Assembly: GCA_900552075.1 (NCBI GenBank)
Contig: URYL01000004.1
Location: forward strand, 132,071-196,070
Reading direction: 5' to 3'
Source of the DNA: an uncultured Bacteroides sp.
GTDB taxonomy: Bacteria; Bacteroidota; Bacteroidia; Bacteroidales; Bacteroidaceae
DNA length: 64,000 nt
The translations under genes and the position numbers were made by a program. Below the pieces are notes generated by a model. The model did no database searches. It was not told the DNA's origin and saw only the letters and a list, made by a program, of their open reading frames with translations. Of the stretch, positions 8,192-18,100 are shown piece after piece. Every line of letters begins with the position of its first letter. The first letter of the stretch is position 1.

Positions 8192-9192
8192 CCTTCTTTC
8201 TTATACCAGGCAATTATTTCTTTTACACCTCTTTCCAACTGATATTCAGGCACATAGCCCAACTCTTTTTCCAGCGGAGAAATGTCACATCTCCAGTTCC
8301 GCTGTTTCATGATACGATACTTGTCACAGTTTAATGTACTGGCTTTCCGAGTCAGCCGTCCGATATTCTCCGCCACGAAAGAAATGGCTTTCAGCAGAAA
8401 CAACGGACATACAAAACGGACCATCCATGGATTGCCCAACTCCTTCCGAATCAAATCGGAAAACGTACGGCTGTTGTATACGCGGCCGTCACTCACGAAA
8501 TAAGCCCGGCCTGTGACCTGTTTTTCAATGGCCAAATAAATGGCCTGTACCAAATCTTTTACAAAGACGAACGTGATGTCCTGACGCTTGAAGCCTGCCG
8601 CAAAATCCACATGCTGCTGAATGGATTTGGCCATCAGGAAATAATCGTGTTCCCGAGGGCCGTACACACCTGTCGGACGAAATATCACATACGGAAAGCC
8701 TGACAAGGATTTCAGGTATTCCTCCGTATGAAGCTTGCTCAATCCATACGCCGTATTCGGACGAGGCGTATCGTCCTCACAAATGGAAGTGTAATCTTTT
8801 TCACGTATCGGTCCAAATATACTTAACGAACTTATGTAAATAAAGTTCACGGGAAGCATGTCCAATCGCTTCAAAGTCTCAATAAAATGCCGCGTGGCCC
8901 AGTAATTCCCAATTTCAAAATCGGCCTTATCCAGGCATTTCGTCACGCCGGCACAATGAATGATGTAATCCCACTTCCCGTATAAGCGTTTCTGCTCCTC
9001 CAGCTGACCGGCCAACCGGTCGGAATCGGTAAAATCCAAAACGGCAAAATGAATACGCGCATCCTGCAAATATTTCCGGCTACTGGTTTTTCGCACACCG
9101 GCCCACACCTGATAACCTCGTTCCAAGGCTCCTTCCACCAGGAAACTGCCAATAAACCCACTGGCACCTGTCACTAAAACTTTCTTCTCCAT
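8182..9192 (-). CDS. NAD(P)-dependent sugar/steroid epimerase-dehydratase family protein (extended SDR)
   Basis: 336 residues from ATG 9192, 4 bp after the stop of the upstream transporter gene. The Rossmann motif TGASGFIG lies in the first 15 residues. The catalytic YGLSK (Tyr-x3-Lys) and the preceding Ser of YISSLSIFG are present, as is FRPTGVYGPRE, typical of NAD-dependent epimerases that act on nucleotide sugars or 3-beta-hydroxy substrates. It is the middle gene of a minus-strand operon ahead of the PAP2 protein, so a role in building or modifying a lipid or lipid-linked sugar is plausible but unproven. Confidence 0.85.
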   Translation of the reverse strand: MEKKVLVTGASGFIGSFLVEGALERGYQVWAGVRKTSSRKYLQDARIHFAVLDFTDSDRLAGQLEEQKRLYGKWDYIIHCAGVTKCLDKADFEIGNYWATRHFIETLKRLDMLPVNFIYISSLSIFGPIREKDYTSICEDDTPRPNTAYGLSKLHTEEYLKSLSGFPYVIFRPTGVYGPREHDYFLMAKSIQQHVDFAAGFKRQDITFVFVKDLVQAIYLAIEKQVTGRAYFVSDGRVYNSRTFSDLIRKELGNPWMVRFVCPLFLLKAISFVAENIGRLTRKASTLNCDKYRIMKQRNWRCDISPLEKELGYVPEYQLERGVKEIIAWYKKEGWL

Positions 9193-9196
9193 ACTT

Positions 9197-10099
9197 TTAC
9201 TTTTCGGGTTCTGCATGGATACTGATATACGTATTCGCCCCAAAGGCCTCCCGCAATTTTCGTTCAATGGCCGTCACCTTTTCATGTGCCTCGTGCAAAG
9301 AAATATTTCCATCCATACGCACATGCATGTCCATTGCATAATGGCTTCCTATACGACGGGTACGCAGATGATGCGGTTGTGACACGCCGTCTACCGACAA
9401 GACAATCTTGGTAATCTCCTGTTCAATTTCATCCGGAAGCGAGCGTTCCAACAGCTCATCCACACACGATTTGAGCTGCTTGACAGCCACCTGTACAATA
9501 AAGACACTGACAATTACCGCAGCCAACGGGTCGAGCACACGCCAGTTATCTCCCAATAGAATGGCTCCTCCGATGCCAATGGCCGTACCAATGGATGAAA
9601 ATGCATCACTCCGGTGATGCCACGCATTGGCAATAACCGCCGGACTGTTATAACGTTTCCCGACAATACGGGTATAATGAAACAAGATTTCCTTGGATAC
9701 AATGGATACAATAGCCGCCGCCAGAGCAATCCAACCGGGAGACCGCAGTGTCTCTCCTCTAAAGAAGAGTACAATCGACTCCACACCACTCCAACAAATG
9801 CCTACTCCCACAGCCAGCAAGGCCGCGCCAATCAGCAAAGTAGCCAGCGTTTCATATTTACCATGCCCATAGTCATGGTCCTTGTCTTCCGGCTTGCTGG
9901 AAATACGTACAAAGACGATTACGATTAAATCCGTAATCAAATCCGACAAAGAATGGACCGCATCGGCAATCATGGCCGCACTCTTGCCCCAAAAACCAGC
10001 CGCAAACTTACAAGCTACCAGTAAAATATTCACCAAGCTTCCCACCAGGGTCACTTTATATATCTCATGTTCGCGGACGGATGATTCAACTTCATTCAT
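9197..10099 (-). CDS. Cation diffusion facilitator family transporter
   Basis: 300 residues from ATG 10099, the first ATG after the promoter at 10125-10132. Proton-coupled efflux of divalent metals (Zn, Fe, Mn or Cd) across the inner membrane. The family signature DAVHSLSDLITD holds the metal-binding His49 and Asp53, the DHDYGHGKYE loop follows transmembrane segment 2, and the second site is in HHRSDAFSS. The C-terminal cytoplasmic ferredoxin-like domain ends with HAEP. First gene of the operon with the epimerase and the PAP2 protein. Metal specificity cannot be assigned from the motifs alone. Confidence 0.92.
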   Translation of the reverse strand: MNEVESSVREHEIYKVTLVGSLVNILLVACKFAAGFWGKSAAMIADAVHSLSDLITDLIVIVFVRISSKPEDKDHDYGHGKYETLATLLIGAALLAVGVGICWSGVESIVLFFRGETLRSPGWIALAAAIVSIVSKEILFHYTRIVGKRYNSPAVIANAWHHRSDAFSSIGTAIGIGGAILLGDNWRVLDPLAAVIVSVFIVQVAVKQLKSCVDELLERSLPDEIEQEITKIVLSVDGVSQPHHLRTRRIGSHYAMDMHVRMDGNISLHEAHEKVTAIERKLREAFGANTYISIHAEPEK

Positions 10100-10124
10100 A
10101 TCAGACTTTGTAATAAGAATGCGG

Positions 10125-10132
10125 CAAAGATA
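10125..10132 (-). promoter_or_regulatory. -7 element of the CDF-epimerase-PAP2 operon
   Basis: On the minus strand the box reads TATCTTTG, 25 bp before the transporter ATG. The -33 position reads TCTG, one mismatch from TTTG. Confidence 0.6.
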
Positions 10133-10207
10133 ATAGTTTTTCAGCATCTTAACAGAAAAATCCATGTTTATTCCATGGAATTTGCTTTCTTTGTATAATT
10201 GAACATG

Positions 10208-10237
10208 CCGGTTACTAAGAGAGGAACCGGTTACTAA
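10208..10237 (+). repeat. Direct repeat CCGGTTACTAA in the rnr leader
   Basis: CCGGTTACTAA occurs at 10208-10218 and again at 10227-10237, and CCGGTT/AACCGG can also pair (10208-10213 with 10225-10230). It lies 12 bp before the RNase R start and could fold in the mRNA leader, as expected if RNase R controls its own message. That role is speculative. Confidence 0.45.
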
Positions 10238-10249
10238 ATTATAAACAAC

Positions 10250-12400
10250 ATGGCTAAAAAGAAAAAAGAAAAAAAAGGCGGAAAACACCTAAAGAAAAAA
10301 GAGCTCGTAGAAATGCTGCTCAATTATTTCCGCACAAAGCCGAATGAAGCATTCAGCCTCAAGCAGTTGTTTCAAGCTCTAAAACTCACGACCCATCCGG
10401 GAAAAATGCTCTGTATCGATGTCGTAGAGGAGATGGTAGAAGACAATTTCCTGATTGAAGTCGAAAAAGGGCGCTATAAAATCAATGACAAAGGACAAAT
10501 CCTGACCGGTACTTTCCAGCGAAAAAGCAACGGAAAAAACTCCTTTATCCCTGATGACGGTGGAGAACCGATTTTCATTGCAGAACGCAACTCTGCACAT
10601 GCTATGAATAACGACAAGGTCAAAATCTCCTTGTGCGCCAAATGTAAGAAACGTCAGGTTGAAGGGCAAGTCATCGAGATTCTGGAACATGCCAACGAAA
10701 CGTTTGTCGGTGTATTGAAAGTATCGAAGAACTATGCCTTCCTGCTGACGGAAGCCAACACGCTGGCCAACGACATCTTTATCCCTAAAGACAAGCTAAA
10801 AGGTGGAAAGGATGGCGACAAGGCTGTGGTCCGTATTACGGAATGGCCGGAAGAAGCAAAGAACCCGTTCGGAGAGGTCATCGACATTTTAGGAAAGGCT
10901 GGCGACAATACCACTGAGATGCATGCCATCCTGGCCGAATACGGATTGCCTTACACCTATCCGCAGGCTGTGGAAGCGGCTGCTGAAAAACTGTCGGCTG
11001 AAATCACACCGGAAGACTATGCCGAACGTGAAGACTTCCGCGACGTGGTGACCTTCACCATCGACCCGAAAGACGCCAAGGACTTCGACGATGCCCTGTC
11101 TATCCGCAACCTGAAACCGGGATTGTGGGAGGTAGGCGTACACATCGCCGACGTTTCACATTACGTGAAAGAAGGAAGCATCATCGACAAGGAGGCAGTG
11201 AAACGCGCCACTTCCGTCTATTTGGTCGACCGCACCATCCCGATGCTGCCGGAACGGTTGTGCAACTTCATCTGCTCTCTGCGACCGGACGAGGAAAAGC
11301 TGGCTTACTCTGTCATCTTCGACATGAACGACAAGGCCGAAGTGAAGAACTTCCGTATCCGCCACACCGTCATCAAATCCAACCGCCGCTTCACATACGA
11401 AGAGGCACAACAGATTATTGAAACAGGAGAGGGTGACTACAAAGAAGAAATTCTGGAACTGAACCGTCTGGCACAAATCCTGCGGGAAAAACGAATGAGT
11501 GCTGGTTCCATCAACTTCGACCGTTGTGAGGTGAAATTTGAGATTGACGAGAACGGCAAACCACTCAGCGTGTATTTCAAGGTTTCCAAGGAGGCCAACA
11601 AGCTGATCGAGGAATTCATGCTGCTGGCCAACCGCACCGTAGCCGAATATGTCGGGAAGGTACCTAAGAACAAGAAGCCGAAGGTATTCCCTTATCGTAT
11701 CCACGACCTTCCGGACCCCGACAAGCTGGACAACCTGAACCAGTTCATCGCCCGCTTCGGTTACAAAATCCGTACGGGAGGCAGCAAGGTGGAAGTTTCC
11801 AAGTCACTCAACCACTTGCTCAATGAAATCAACGGCAAGAAGGAACAGAACCTGATAGAAACGGTCTCCTTACGTGCCATGCAAAAGGCCCGTTACTCCA
11901 TCTACAACATCGGACACTACGGACTGGGATTTGATTATTACACCCATTTCACCTCTCCTATCCGCCGTTATCCGGACCTGATGGTACACCGTCTGCTCAC
12001 CCGCTACCTGGCAGGAGGACGAAGTGCACAGGCCGATAAGTACGAAACCCTCTGCGAACACAGTTCGGCCATGGAACAGACAGCCGCCAGTGCGGAACGT
12101 GCTTCCGTGAAATACAAACAAGTGGAATTCATGGGCGACCGCATCGGACAGGTTTACGATGGAGTCATTTCCGGAGTCACGGAATGGGGCCTTTATGTGG
12201 AAATCAATGAAAACAAATGCGAGGGCATGATTGCCATGCGTGATTTGGGCAACGACTTCTACGAGTTTGACGAAAAGAACTACTGCCTCATCGGACGTCG
12301 TCATCACCAGAAGTTCAGCCTCGGCGACCCGATTAAGATTAAAGTGGCCCGTGCCAACCTGGCCAAGAAACAATTGGATTTTGTATTGGCTGAAGAATAA
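10250..12400 (+). CDS. rnr: Ribonuclease R
   Basis: 716 residues, usual size for the family. 3'-5' processive exoribonuclease that degrades structured RNA and takes part in rRNA quality control and mRNA decay. Order of domains: a Lys-rich N-terminus, a winged-helix segment to about residue 80, two cold-shock domains, the RNB catalytic domain with TIDPKDAKDFDDALS (acidic metal ligands) and the HFTSPIRRYPDLMVHR motif, and a C-terminal S1 domain ending FVLAEE. The leader carries a repeated element. It ends at a bidirectional terminator shared with the small convergent gene at 12487. Confidence 0.96.
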   Translation: MAKKKKEKKGGKHLKKKELVEMLLNYFRTKPNEAFSLKQLFQALKLTTHPGKMLCIDVVEEMVEDNFLIEVEKGRYKINDKGQILTGTFQRKSNGKNSFIPDDGGEPIFIAERNSAHAMNNDKVKISLCAKCKKRQVEGQVIEILEHANETFVGVLKVSKNYAFLLTEANTLANDIFIPKDKLKGGKDGDKAVVRITEWPEEAKNPFGEVIDILGKAGDNTTEMHAILAEYGLPYTYPQAVEAAAEKLSAEITPEDYAEREDFRDVVTFTIDPKDAKDFDDALSIRNLKPGLWEVGVHIADVSHYVKEGSIIDKEAVKRATSVYLVDRTIPMLPERLCNFICSLRPDEEKLAYSVIFDMNDKAEVKNFRIRHTVIKSNRRFTYEEAQQIIETGEGDYKEEILELNRLAQILREKRMSAGSINFDRCEVKFEIDENGKPLSVYFKVSKEANKLIEEFMLLANRTVAEYVGKVPKNKKPKVFPYRIHDLPDPDKLDNLNQFIARFGYKIRTGGSKVEVSKSLNHLLNEINGKKEQNLIETVSLRAMQKARYSIYNIGHYGLGFDYYTHFTSPIRRYPDLMVHRLLTRYLAGGRSAQADKYETLCEHSSAMEQTAASAERASVKYKQVEFMGDRIGQVYDGVISGVTEWGLYVEINENKCEGMIAMRDLGNDFYEFDEKNYCLIGRRHHQKFSLGDPIKIKVARANLAKKQLDFVLAEE

Positions 12401-12433
12401 CGGATATCCACATCCGTTTACCCTATAAAAATC

Positions 12434-12480
12434 TCCCCGTTCTTCTTAAAGACCTTAGTCATGTCTGAGAAAAACGGGGA
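12434..12480. terminator. Hairpin between convergent rnr and the small basic-protein gene
   Basis: TCCCCGTT (12434-12441) pairs with AACGGGGA (12473-12480) around a loop of about 31 nt. The stem is flanked by A-rich and T-rich tracts, so it can serve both strands. The long loop makes it a weaker call than the compact hairpins in this window. Confidence 0.55.
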
Positions 12481-12486
12481 TTCTTA

Positions 12487-12618
12487 TTATTTCACCCTTC
12501 GGTTCAACTGGTTATTTGCTTTTTCCGGACGGGATTTCCCTACCCGTTTTCCACTCGCCTTTTTCTTATTGTTTTGCTTCGCTTTAAAAGCAAAAGGATT
12601 TTTCTTGTTCACTACCAT
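12487..12618 (-). CDS. Small, highly basic 43-residue protein
   Basis: ATG at 12618 on the minus strand, stop TAA at 12487-12489. The product begins MVVNKKNPFAFKAKQNNKKK and continues with more Lys and Arg: about 14 of 43 residues are Lys or Arg, against one acidic residue. It has no membrane segment. The composition is like small ribosome-associated or nucleic-acid-binding proteins. It lies convergent to rnr, with a hairpin after its stop. The frame is clean and its composition is unlike random sequence, so I consider it a real gene despite its size. Function unknown; an RNA- or ribosome-binding role is a guess. Confidence 0.6.
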   Translation of the reverse strand: MVVNKKNPFAFKAKQNNKKKASGKRVGKSRPEKANNQLNRRVK

Positions 12619-12651
12619 ACTACACTGATTTTTCCACAAAAATAGGATTTT

Positions 12652-12683
12652 ATTGGATTCATCACAAAATATCGCTACTTTTG
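12652..12683 (+). promoter_or_regulatory. Promoter of the serine acetyltransferase gene
   Basis: ATTG (12652-12655), 20 bp, TACTTTTG (12676-12683). It sits downstream of an in-frame ATG at 12653, so that codon cannot be the start; translation should begin at 12701 or 12707. Confidence 0.7.
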
Positions 12684-12700
12684 CCCATTATCAAAATGAA

Positions 12701-13612
12701 ATGTACATGAGCCCAACTGATTACACACATATACTGACTAAGGCCGTTGACGAACTTTCCGATAACCAATCCTACCGGGGACTGTTCCATCAGCACCGGG
12801 AAGGGGAACCGCTCCCTTCAGGAAAATCGCTGGAGCGGATTGTGGAACTGGCACGCGCCATCCTGTTTCCCGGCTATTTCGGAAACTCAACCATCAACAG
12901 CCAGACCATCAACTACCACATCGGGGTCAACATCGAAGAGCTGTTTTCCTTACTGATTGAACAAATACAAGCCGGATTGTGCTTCGGCGTGGAAAACGAA
13001 GGACAATGTGACTGTCAGTCTCCCTGCCGGGCCACAGCAACCCAACTGGCAGCGGAATTCATCAGCCGTCTACCGGAAATCCGACGCATCCTGGCCACGG
13101 ACGTAGAGGCTGCCTACTACGGTGACCCTGCCGCCACGTGCTTCGGGGAAATCATCTGCTGCTATCCGGTCATCCGTGCCGTGACCAACTACCGGATTGC
13201 CCACGAACTTTACCGGCTTAACGTACCGCTTATCCCACGCATCATTACCGAGATGGCCCATTCCGAAACAGGTATCGATATCCATCCGGGCGCCCAAATC
13301 GGACACCACTTCACCATTGACCACGGCACGGGTGTGGTCATCGGGGCTACCTGTATTATCGGTAACCACGTAAAGCTGTATCAGGGAGTAACCTTGGGAG
13401 CCAAAAGCTTCCCCTGCGACGAGCAAGGGAATCCTATCAAAGGCATTCCCCGCCACCCGATACTGGAAGACAATGTGATAGTCTATTCCAATGCCACTAT
13501 TTTAGGACGCATCACCATCGGTGAAGGTGCTACTATCGGCGGTAACATCTGGGTGACGGAAAGCGTACCTGCCGGTGCCCGTATCGTACAACGGAAGAGC
13601 AAGGAAAATTAA
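12701..13612 (+). CDS. cysE: Serine O-acetyltransferase
   Basis: 303 residues from ATG 12701 (12707 is equally possible). The enzyme transfers acetyl from acetyl-CoA to L-serine, the first committed step of cysteine synthesis in the cytoplasm. The C-terminal half is a left-handed beta helix of hexapeptide repeats: the SETGIDIHPGAQIGHHFTID segment with catalytic His/Asp, then GTGVVIGATCIIGNHVKLYQ and GVTLGAKSF. The N-terminal 150 residues are the longer helical domain seen in Bacteroidetes SATs, including a Cys-rich CDCQSPC segment. It stands alone, not beside cysK. Array B follows the stop codon. Confidence 0.9.
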   Translation: MYMSPTDYTHILTKAVDELSDNQSYRGLFHQHREGEPLPSGKSLERIVELARAILFPGYFGNSTINSQTINYHIGVNIEELFSLLIEQIQAGLCFGVENEGQCDCQSPCRATATQLAAEFISRLPEIRRILATDVEAAYYGDPAATCFGEIICCYPVIRAVTNYRIAHELYRLNVPLIPRIITEMAHSETGIDIHPGAQIGHHFTIDHGTGVVIGATCIIGNHVKLYQGVTLGAKSFPCDEQGNPIKGIPRHPILEDNVIVYSNATILGRITIGEGATIGGNIWVTESVPAGARIVQRKSKEN

Positions 13613-13630
13613 GGAAAAAATGCCTGCTCA

Positions 13631-13735
13631 AAAACGCACTTACGTTTACTCCAAAACACAAGAACGTTTGAAACAAAACGCAAGTACATTTCATCTAAAA
13701 CGCCCTTGCGTTTCAATCCAAACGTAAAGGCGTTT
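13631..13735. repeat. Palindrome array B: five 17-bp units at exact 22-bp period
   Basis: Units start at 13631, 13653, 13675, 13697 and 13719, each 17 bp with 5-bp spacers (ACTCC, GAAAC, CATCT, CAATC). The units read AAAACGCACTTACGTTT and variants of it; the outer AAACG/CGTTT arms are the most constant part and the centre varies. The array lies in the convergent gap between the serine acetyltransferase and lactaldehyde reductase genes, ahead of their terminator. Function unknown. Confidence 0.85.
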
Positions 13736-13763
13736 TTTACTTGGAAGGAATCTTCAAAAAAAT

Positions 13764-13806
13764 AACGTCCGCAGTCCCGGAAAACTCACCGGAAATAGCG
13801 GACGTT
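13764..13806. terminator. Bidirectional terminator between cysE and fucO
   Basis: AACGTCCGC (13764-13772) pairs with GCGGACGTT (13798-13806), with an inner CCGG/CCGG pairing. T runs follow on both strands (TTTTTG on plus, TTTTTTT on minus). Confidence 0.8.
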
Positions 13807-13831
13807 TTTGTATATAAAATAATAGTGATAC

Positions 13832-14986
13832 TTAGAAAGCCTTGTGATAAAGCGCTTCAATTTCTTCTACCGAAGTCGGACGCGGATTGCCCCCGGTACA
13901 GACATCATTGAACGCATCGATGGCCAGCTGGTGCAAATCACCCTCTTTCACTCCAATCTCATGCAACTTCTGTGGAATACCAATACTCAAAGAAAGCCGA
14001 CGGACCGCCTCTACAGCAGCTTTTACTCCTTCCGCCTCACTCATGCCAGTGGTATCCACTCCCATGGCTTTAGCAATGCCCAAGTACTTAGGTGCAGCCG
14101 GAGATTCCGCATTGTATTCCATGACATAAGGCAACAGCAACGCATTGGCTACTCCATGCGGAGTGTCATAATGTGCCCCCAAGGGATGTGCCATAGAATG
14201 AACAATTCCCAGTCCGACATTGCTGAACCCCATTCCGGCAATGTACTGTGCTTGTGACATGGCCTCACGGGCCACCGAATCATTACCGTTATCCACCGCA
14301 GCCTTCAAATGCTTCGCAATCATCTCAATGGCCTTCAGCTCGAACATGTCCGACATCACCCAAGCTCCCGGAGTAATGTAGCTTTCAATGGCATGGGTCA
14401 AGGCATCCATCCCCGTCGCAGCGGTCAGTCCCTTTGGCATGGAATACATCAGCTCAGGGTCAACGATAGCTACCGACGGAATATCGTTCGGGTCTACACA
14501 CACCATTTTCTTGGTAACCGCCTCATCGATAATCACGTAGTTAATCGTTACCTCGGCAGCCGTTCCGGCTGTAGTAGGAAGAGCGAAAGTCGGGACTGCC
14601 TTATGACGTGTATCGGCTACCCCTTCCAATGAACGTACATCAGCAAATTCCGGATTATTTACTACGATACCAATACCTTTGGCAGTATCAATGGAAGAGC
14701 CGCCACCCAGTGCCACGATAAAATCAGCTCCAGAAGCCTTAAAGGCAGTCACCCCATGCTGCACATTGGCAATGGTCGGATTGGCCTTCACATCACTGTA
14801 TATTTCGTAAGGAATACCTGCCTTTTCGAACACTTCAATCACCTTATCGGCTACATGAAAACGAATCAGGTCTTTGTCTGTCACAAAAAAAGCTTTCTTA
14901 AAACCTCTGCGAGCAGCTTCCGTGGCAATTGCTTCACGACATCCGGCTCCAAAATAAGAGGTTTCGTTCAAAATCATTCTGTACAT
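13832..14986 (-). CDS. fucO: Lactaldehyde reductase (iron-containing group III alcohol dehydrogenase)
   Basis: 384 residues from ATG 14986 (the ATG at 14977 is an alternative). It reduces L-lactaldehyde, a product of fucose and rhamnose breakdown, to 1,2-propanediol with NADH in the cytoplasm. The NAD-binding GGGSSID is at 94-100. The metal ligands fall at Asp194, His198, His263 and His277, in DALTHAIE, HSMAHPLG and TPHG, spaced as in E. coli FucO. The next gene on the same strand is an alpha-L-rhamnosidase, which fits rhamnose use. The gap of 200 bp suggests separate transcription. Confidence 0.9.
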   Translation of the reverse strand: MYRMILNETSYFGAGCREAIATEAARRGFKKAFFVTDKDLIRFHVADKVIEVFEKAGIPYEIYSDVKANPTIANVQHGVTAFKASGADFIVALGGGSSIDTAKGIGIVVNNPEFADVRSLEGVADTRHKAVPTFALPTTAGTAAEVTINYVIIDEAVTKKMVCVDPNDIPSVAIVDPELMYSMPKGLTAATGMDALTHAIESYITPGAWVMSDMFELKAIEMIAKHLKAAVDNGNDSVAREAMSQAQYIAGMGFSNVGLGIVHSMAHPLGAHYDTPHGVANALLLPYVMEYNAESPAAPKYLGIAKAMGVDTTGMSEAEGVKAAVEAVRRLSLSIGIPQKLHEIGVKEGDLHQLAIDAFNDVCTGGNPRPTSVEEIEALYHKAF

Positions 14987-15185
14987 AGATTTACGGTTTA
15001 AAGGGTTAGACTGAAATTTATCCGGAAGCATGGAACCTCAATTAAATTCCAAACTTATACCAGAAATACAAATGTTTAAATCGGCCATAAAGCTACAAAA
15101 ATTCCCTTGGTAAAGGCAAAGGCTTTCACAGTTTTTTCTTTTCTTTTTCATCTGATACGCCCAATACCCATCTTCTTGATAAAAT

Positions 15186-18100
15186 TCATGGCATAACCTG
15201 AACCACCCACTGATAAGTACCCGACAACACTTCCACCCGAAGCATGCCCTCCTGCCACATCACTTCCTTCACCCCATTTCTTCCTGCCTGTAGCACACAG
15301 CCGTTCTCAGTCACACTATCCACTGAAGCAACCGGTAAATAAAGTGTGGCACTCGTATTGGCCGGGACAGTGAATGAATACCTCACCTCCCCGTCTTTCA
15401 CTTCCCACGCACTTTCTATCCGTCCGTACAAAGAATCATAATGCCCACGGGCAAACGTCATCTGTCCGGTCGGGTCCACCCGCGGAGACAACACAAAATG
15501 CTTGAATCCCGGATGATTCTCATCCCGCATAATCCCCAGTGAATAGGCATACATCCAGGCCCCTACCGCCCCGAATGAATAATGATTGAACGAGTTCATC
15601 CGGTTGTTTTCCCCAAACCCATCCACATGAGTATAAGAGTTCAACCGCTCCCAAATGGTCGTAGCTCCCTGTTCCACGGAATACAACCACGAAGGATAGA
15701 TGGTCTGTTGCAACAACTTGTAGGCCACGTCGTCGTAGCCATTGTCCGAAAGCGCCTTGCTAATCCAGGCCGTCCCGATGAATCCCGTCATCAGAGAATA
15801 CGCCGGATAAGTCTTTCCGTCGTCACCCACATTTTCTCGCTGAACCGTTTGGGCAAGATGAGCCGCAAACTCTTTCCGAAGCTCCGGCGGAACCAGACCG
15901 AACGCCAGCGGAAGCACGTACGAAGTCTGTATATCTACCGGTTTCCCTTTTTCAGGCCCATCAGCCCCGGAGGAAATCGTCCGGGCCGTCGCCTTATCTA
16001 CATACGTACACAGGAAGAAATCCTTCCGCTTCTGATACAGATCCGCATACCTCCGTGCCTCACTTTCCTTGCCCAATAGCTTGGACACTTTCACCATGAT
16101 GTCCAAGTCGTACAAGAAATAAGCCTCCCACATCAGTGTCTTGTCGTTCTTGTTGTCCTCCGGCCCCAGCCAGTCGCCCAGATTCCCCCACACCTTCTCC
16201 TGCTCCAAGATACCTGTTTCCGGGTTGATGGTCTTTGCCAGTATATAATCGATGTAACGGCCCATCGCCGCATAGTGTTCCGCCAGCAAGGTCTTGTCGC
16301 CGTACTGCTGGTACACTTCCCAAGGCACCGTGATGCCCGCGCTGCCCCACAACAGACCCCCAAAGCCTACCCCCAGCGGAGCCACATCGGGGAAACGTCC
16401 GTCTTCCCGCTGCACATCACGCATGGCCTGCAAATAACGGCGAAGGAATTGCGGCACATCTGCCAGATAAGTTGCCGTCCGGGAGAAGACCGAGATATCT
16501 CCCGCCCAACCCAAACGTTCGTTCCGCTGCGGACAGTCGGTCGGGATGGAGAAAAAGTTGGCATAAGTCGACCACACGATGTTGTGCCACAGCTGATTCA
16601 CTTTCTCATTCGAGGTTTCATACTGAGAAGCAAGCCCGTCAATCGAGCTCAGTACCGTACCCTTCACACTCTCCAACGGCAAAGCCTTGTCAATGCCCGT
16701 AATCTCGACATACCGATAGCCGTGATAGGTGAACCTCGGCGCAATTGTTTCTTTCCCTCCCTTGGTGATGTATTTATCCTGCGTCATCGCCGCACGGATA
16801 TTCTCCAGCATAATCATTCCCTCGTTACCGGCATAACGCGGCAAGTCCGGATATTTCACTTCGGCATAACGCAGGTTGATTTCCCGACCCGCTTCCATTC
16901 CGTGGAGCGTGATTTCAGGTACCCCTACCATGTTCTGCCCCATGTCGTACACGAAGATACCCGGCCGTACCTCTTCCACCGACCGAGCCGTCAGTTGCTG
17001 AATGGCCCGTACCGTCTGGCCATACTGGGCCTTCAGGTGAAAAGCCGAATAATCGTTCACTTTCGGCACGTTTCCTCCTCCCACCTGACTGACATGGTTT
17101 TCCAGCGTCACTTCCACCGCCGGTTTCCACGCCGAGTCGTCATAACCCGGGCGAGACCATCCAGCGATTGCCTGTTCCTTCCGGGCATCATAGACTTCTC
17201 CCTGAAAGAAACTGCCATACACCACCGGTCCCTGGTTGAAATACTTCCATGTGTCCGGCGAAGTGACCACCGCCTGCTGCCGTCCATCCTCGTACGTCAC
17301 CACCAGCTGGGCCAGCAACGACTGACGGTCGCCGAAGAAGTTCCAGTTTTCTCCGGCATAAGTGGCACCTCCGCTCCACCATCCTTCGGCCAGCACCGTA
17401 CCCAGTGCATTCTTTCCAGTCTGCACCAGCTGCGTCACATCGTACACCTGATACAGGTGTGTTTTGTTATACTGTGTCACGCCCGGATTGAAATAATCCT
17501 TTCCTACCCGCTGCCCATTGAAATACATCTCATAAATACCACGGGAGGTGACATACAGCCGTGCGTTCTTGATTTTATTGGAGGAAGTCGCAAATTCCGT
17601 ACGTAACATCGGCATGGAATTGCGGCTCGGGTCTTGCACATACCATTTTCTCCCTCCTTTCAATCGGGACGCATCCAGCTTCACGGAAGTCAGTCGGTTT
17701 TCCGGACTCCTGAAATTACGGATATCCGTCTTCACCCTCGAAAAGGCCTTCGCATCCTCCAAGGCAAAACCTACCTCACCCACTACAGGAAAGGCAATGA
17801 AATCACCTCCTTGTCCCAAAGGATTCACATTCACTTCCCCCAGCTGGGTTTCTCCTTTTTTCAAGGTCGTGAAACCCAAGTTGGAATACAGAGAAAAAGT
17901 ATGCGCCTGATACTGGTTCCCAGCATTCAACACGTCATTCGGTATCAAAAAAGATTTCAACGGAACGGAGGGTTTGTCATCAGGCTGATAACCTGCACGA
18001 TAAAGATGTATCCATGCGTTTCCGCCTCCTTTCAGCGGCGTCAAGTCGAACTCTACCTTTATATAAGAAGCATCCTTCCCGTTGGAAAGATGATACAGGT

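Noticed and set aside
13631..13735. CRISPR array
   Set aside because: Units are 15-17 bp palindromes with 5-6 bp gaps, far below CRISPR repeat and spacer sizes, and no cas gene is present. The same applies to the other three arrays.
16275..17606. 443-residue plus-strand open frame inside the GH78 gene
   Set aside because: Complement shadow of a gene with clear alpha-L-rhamnosidase motifs.
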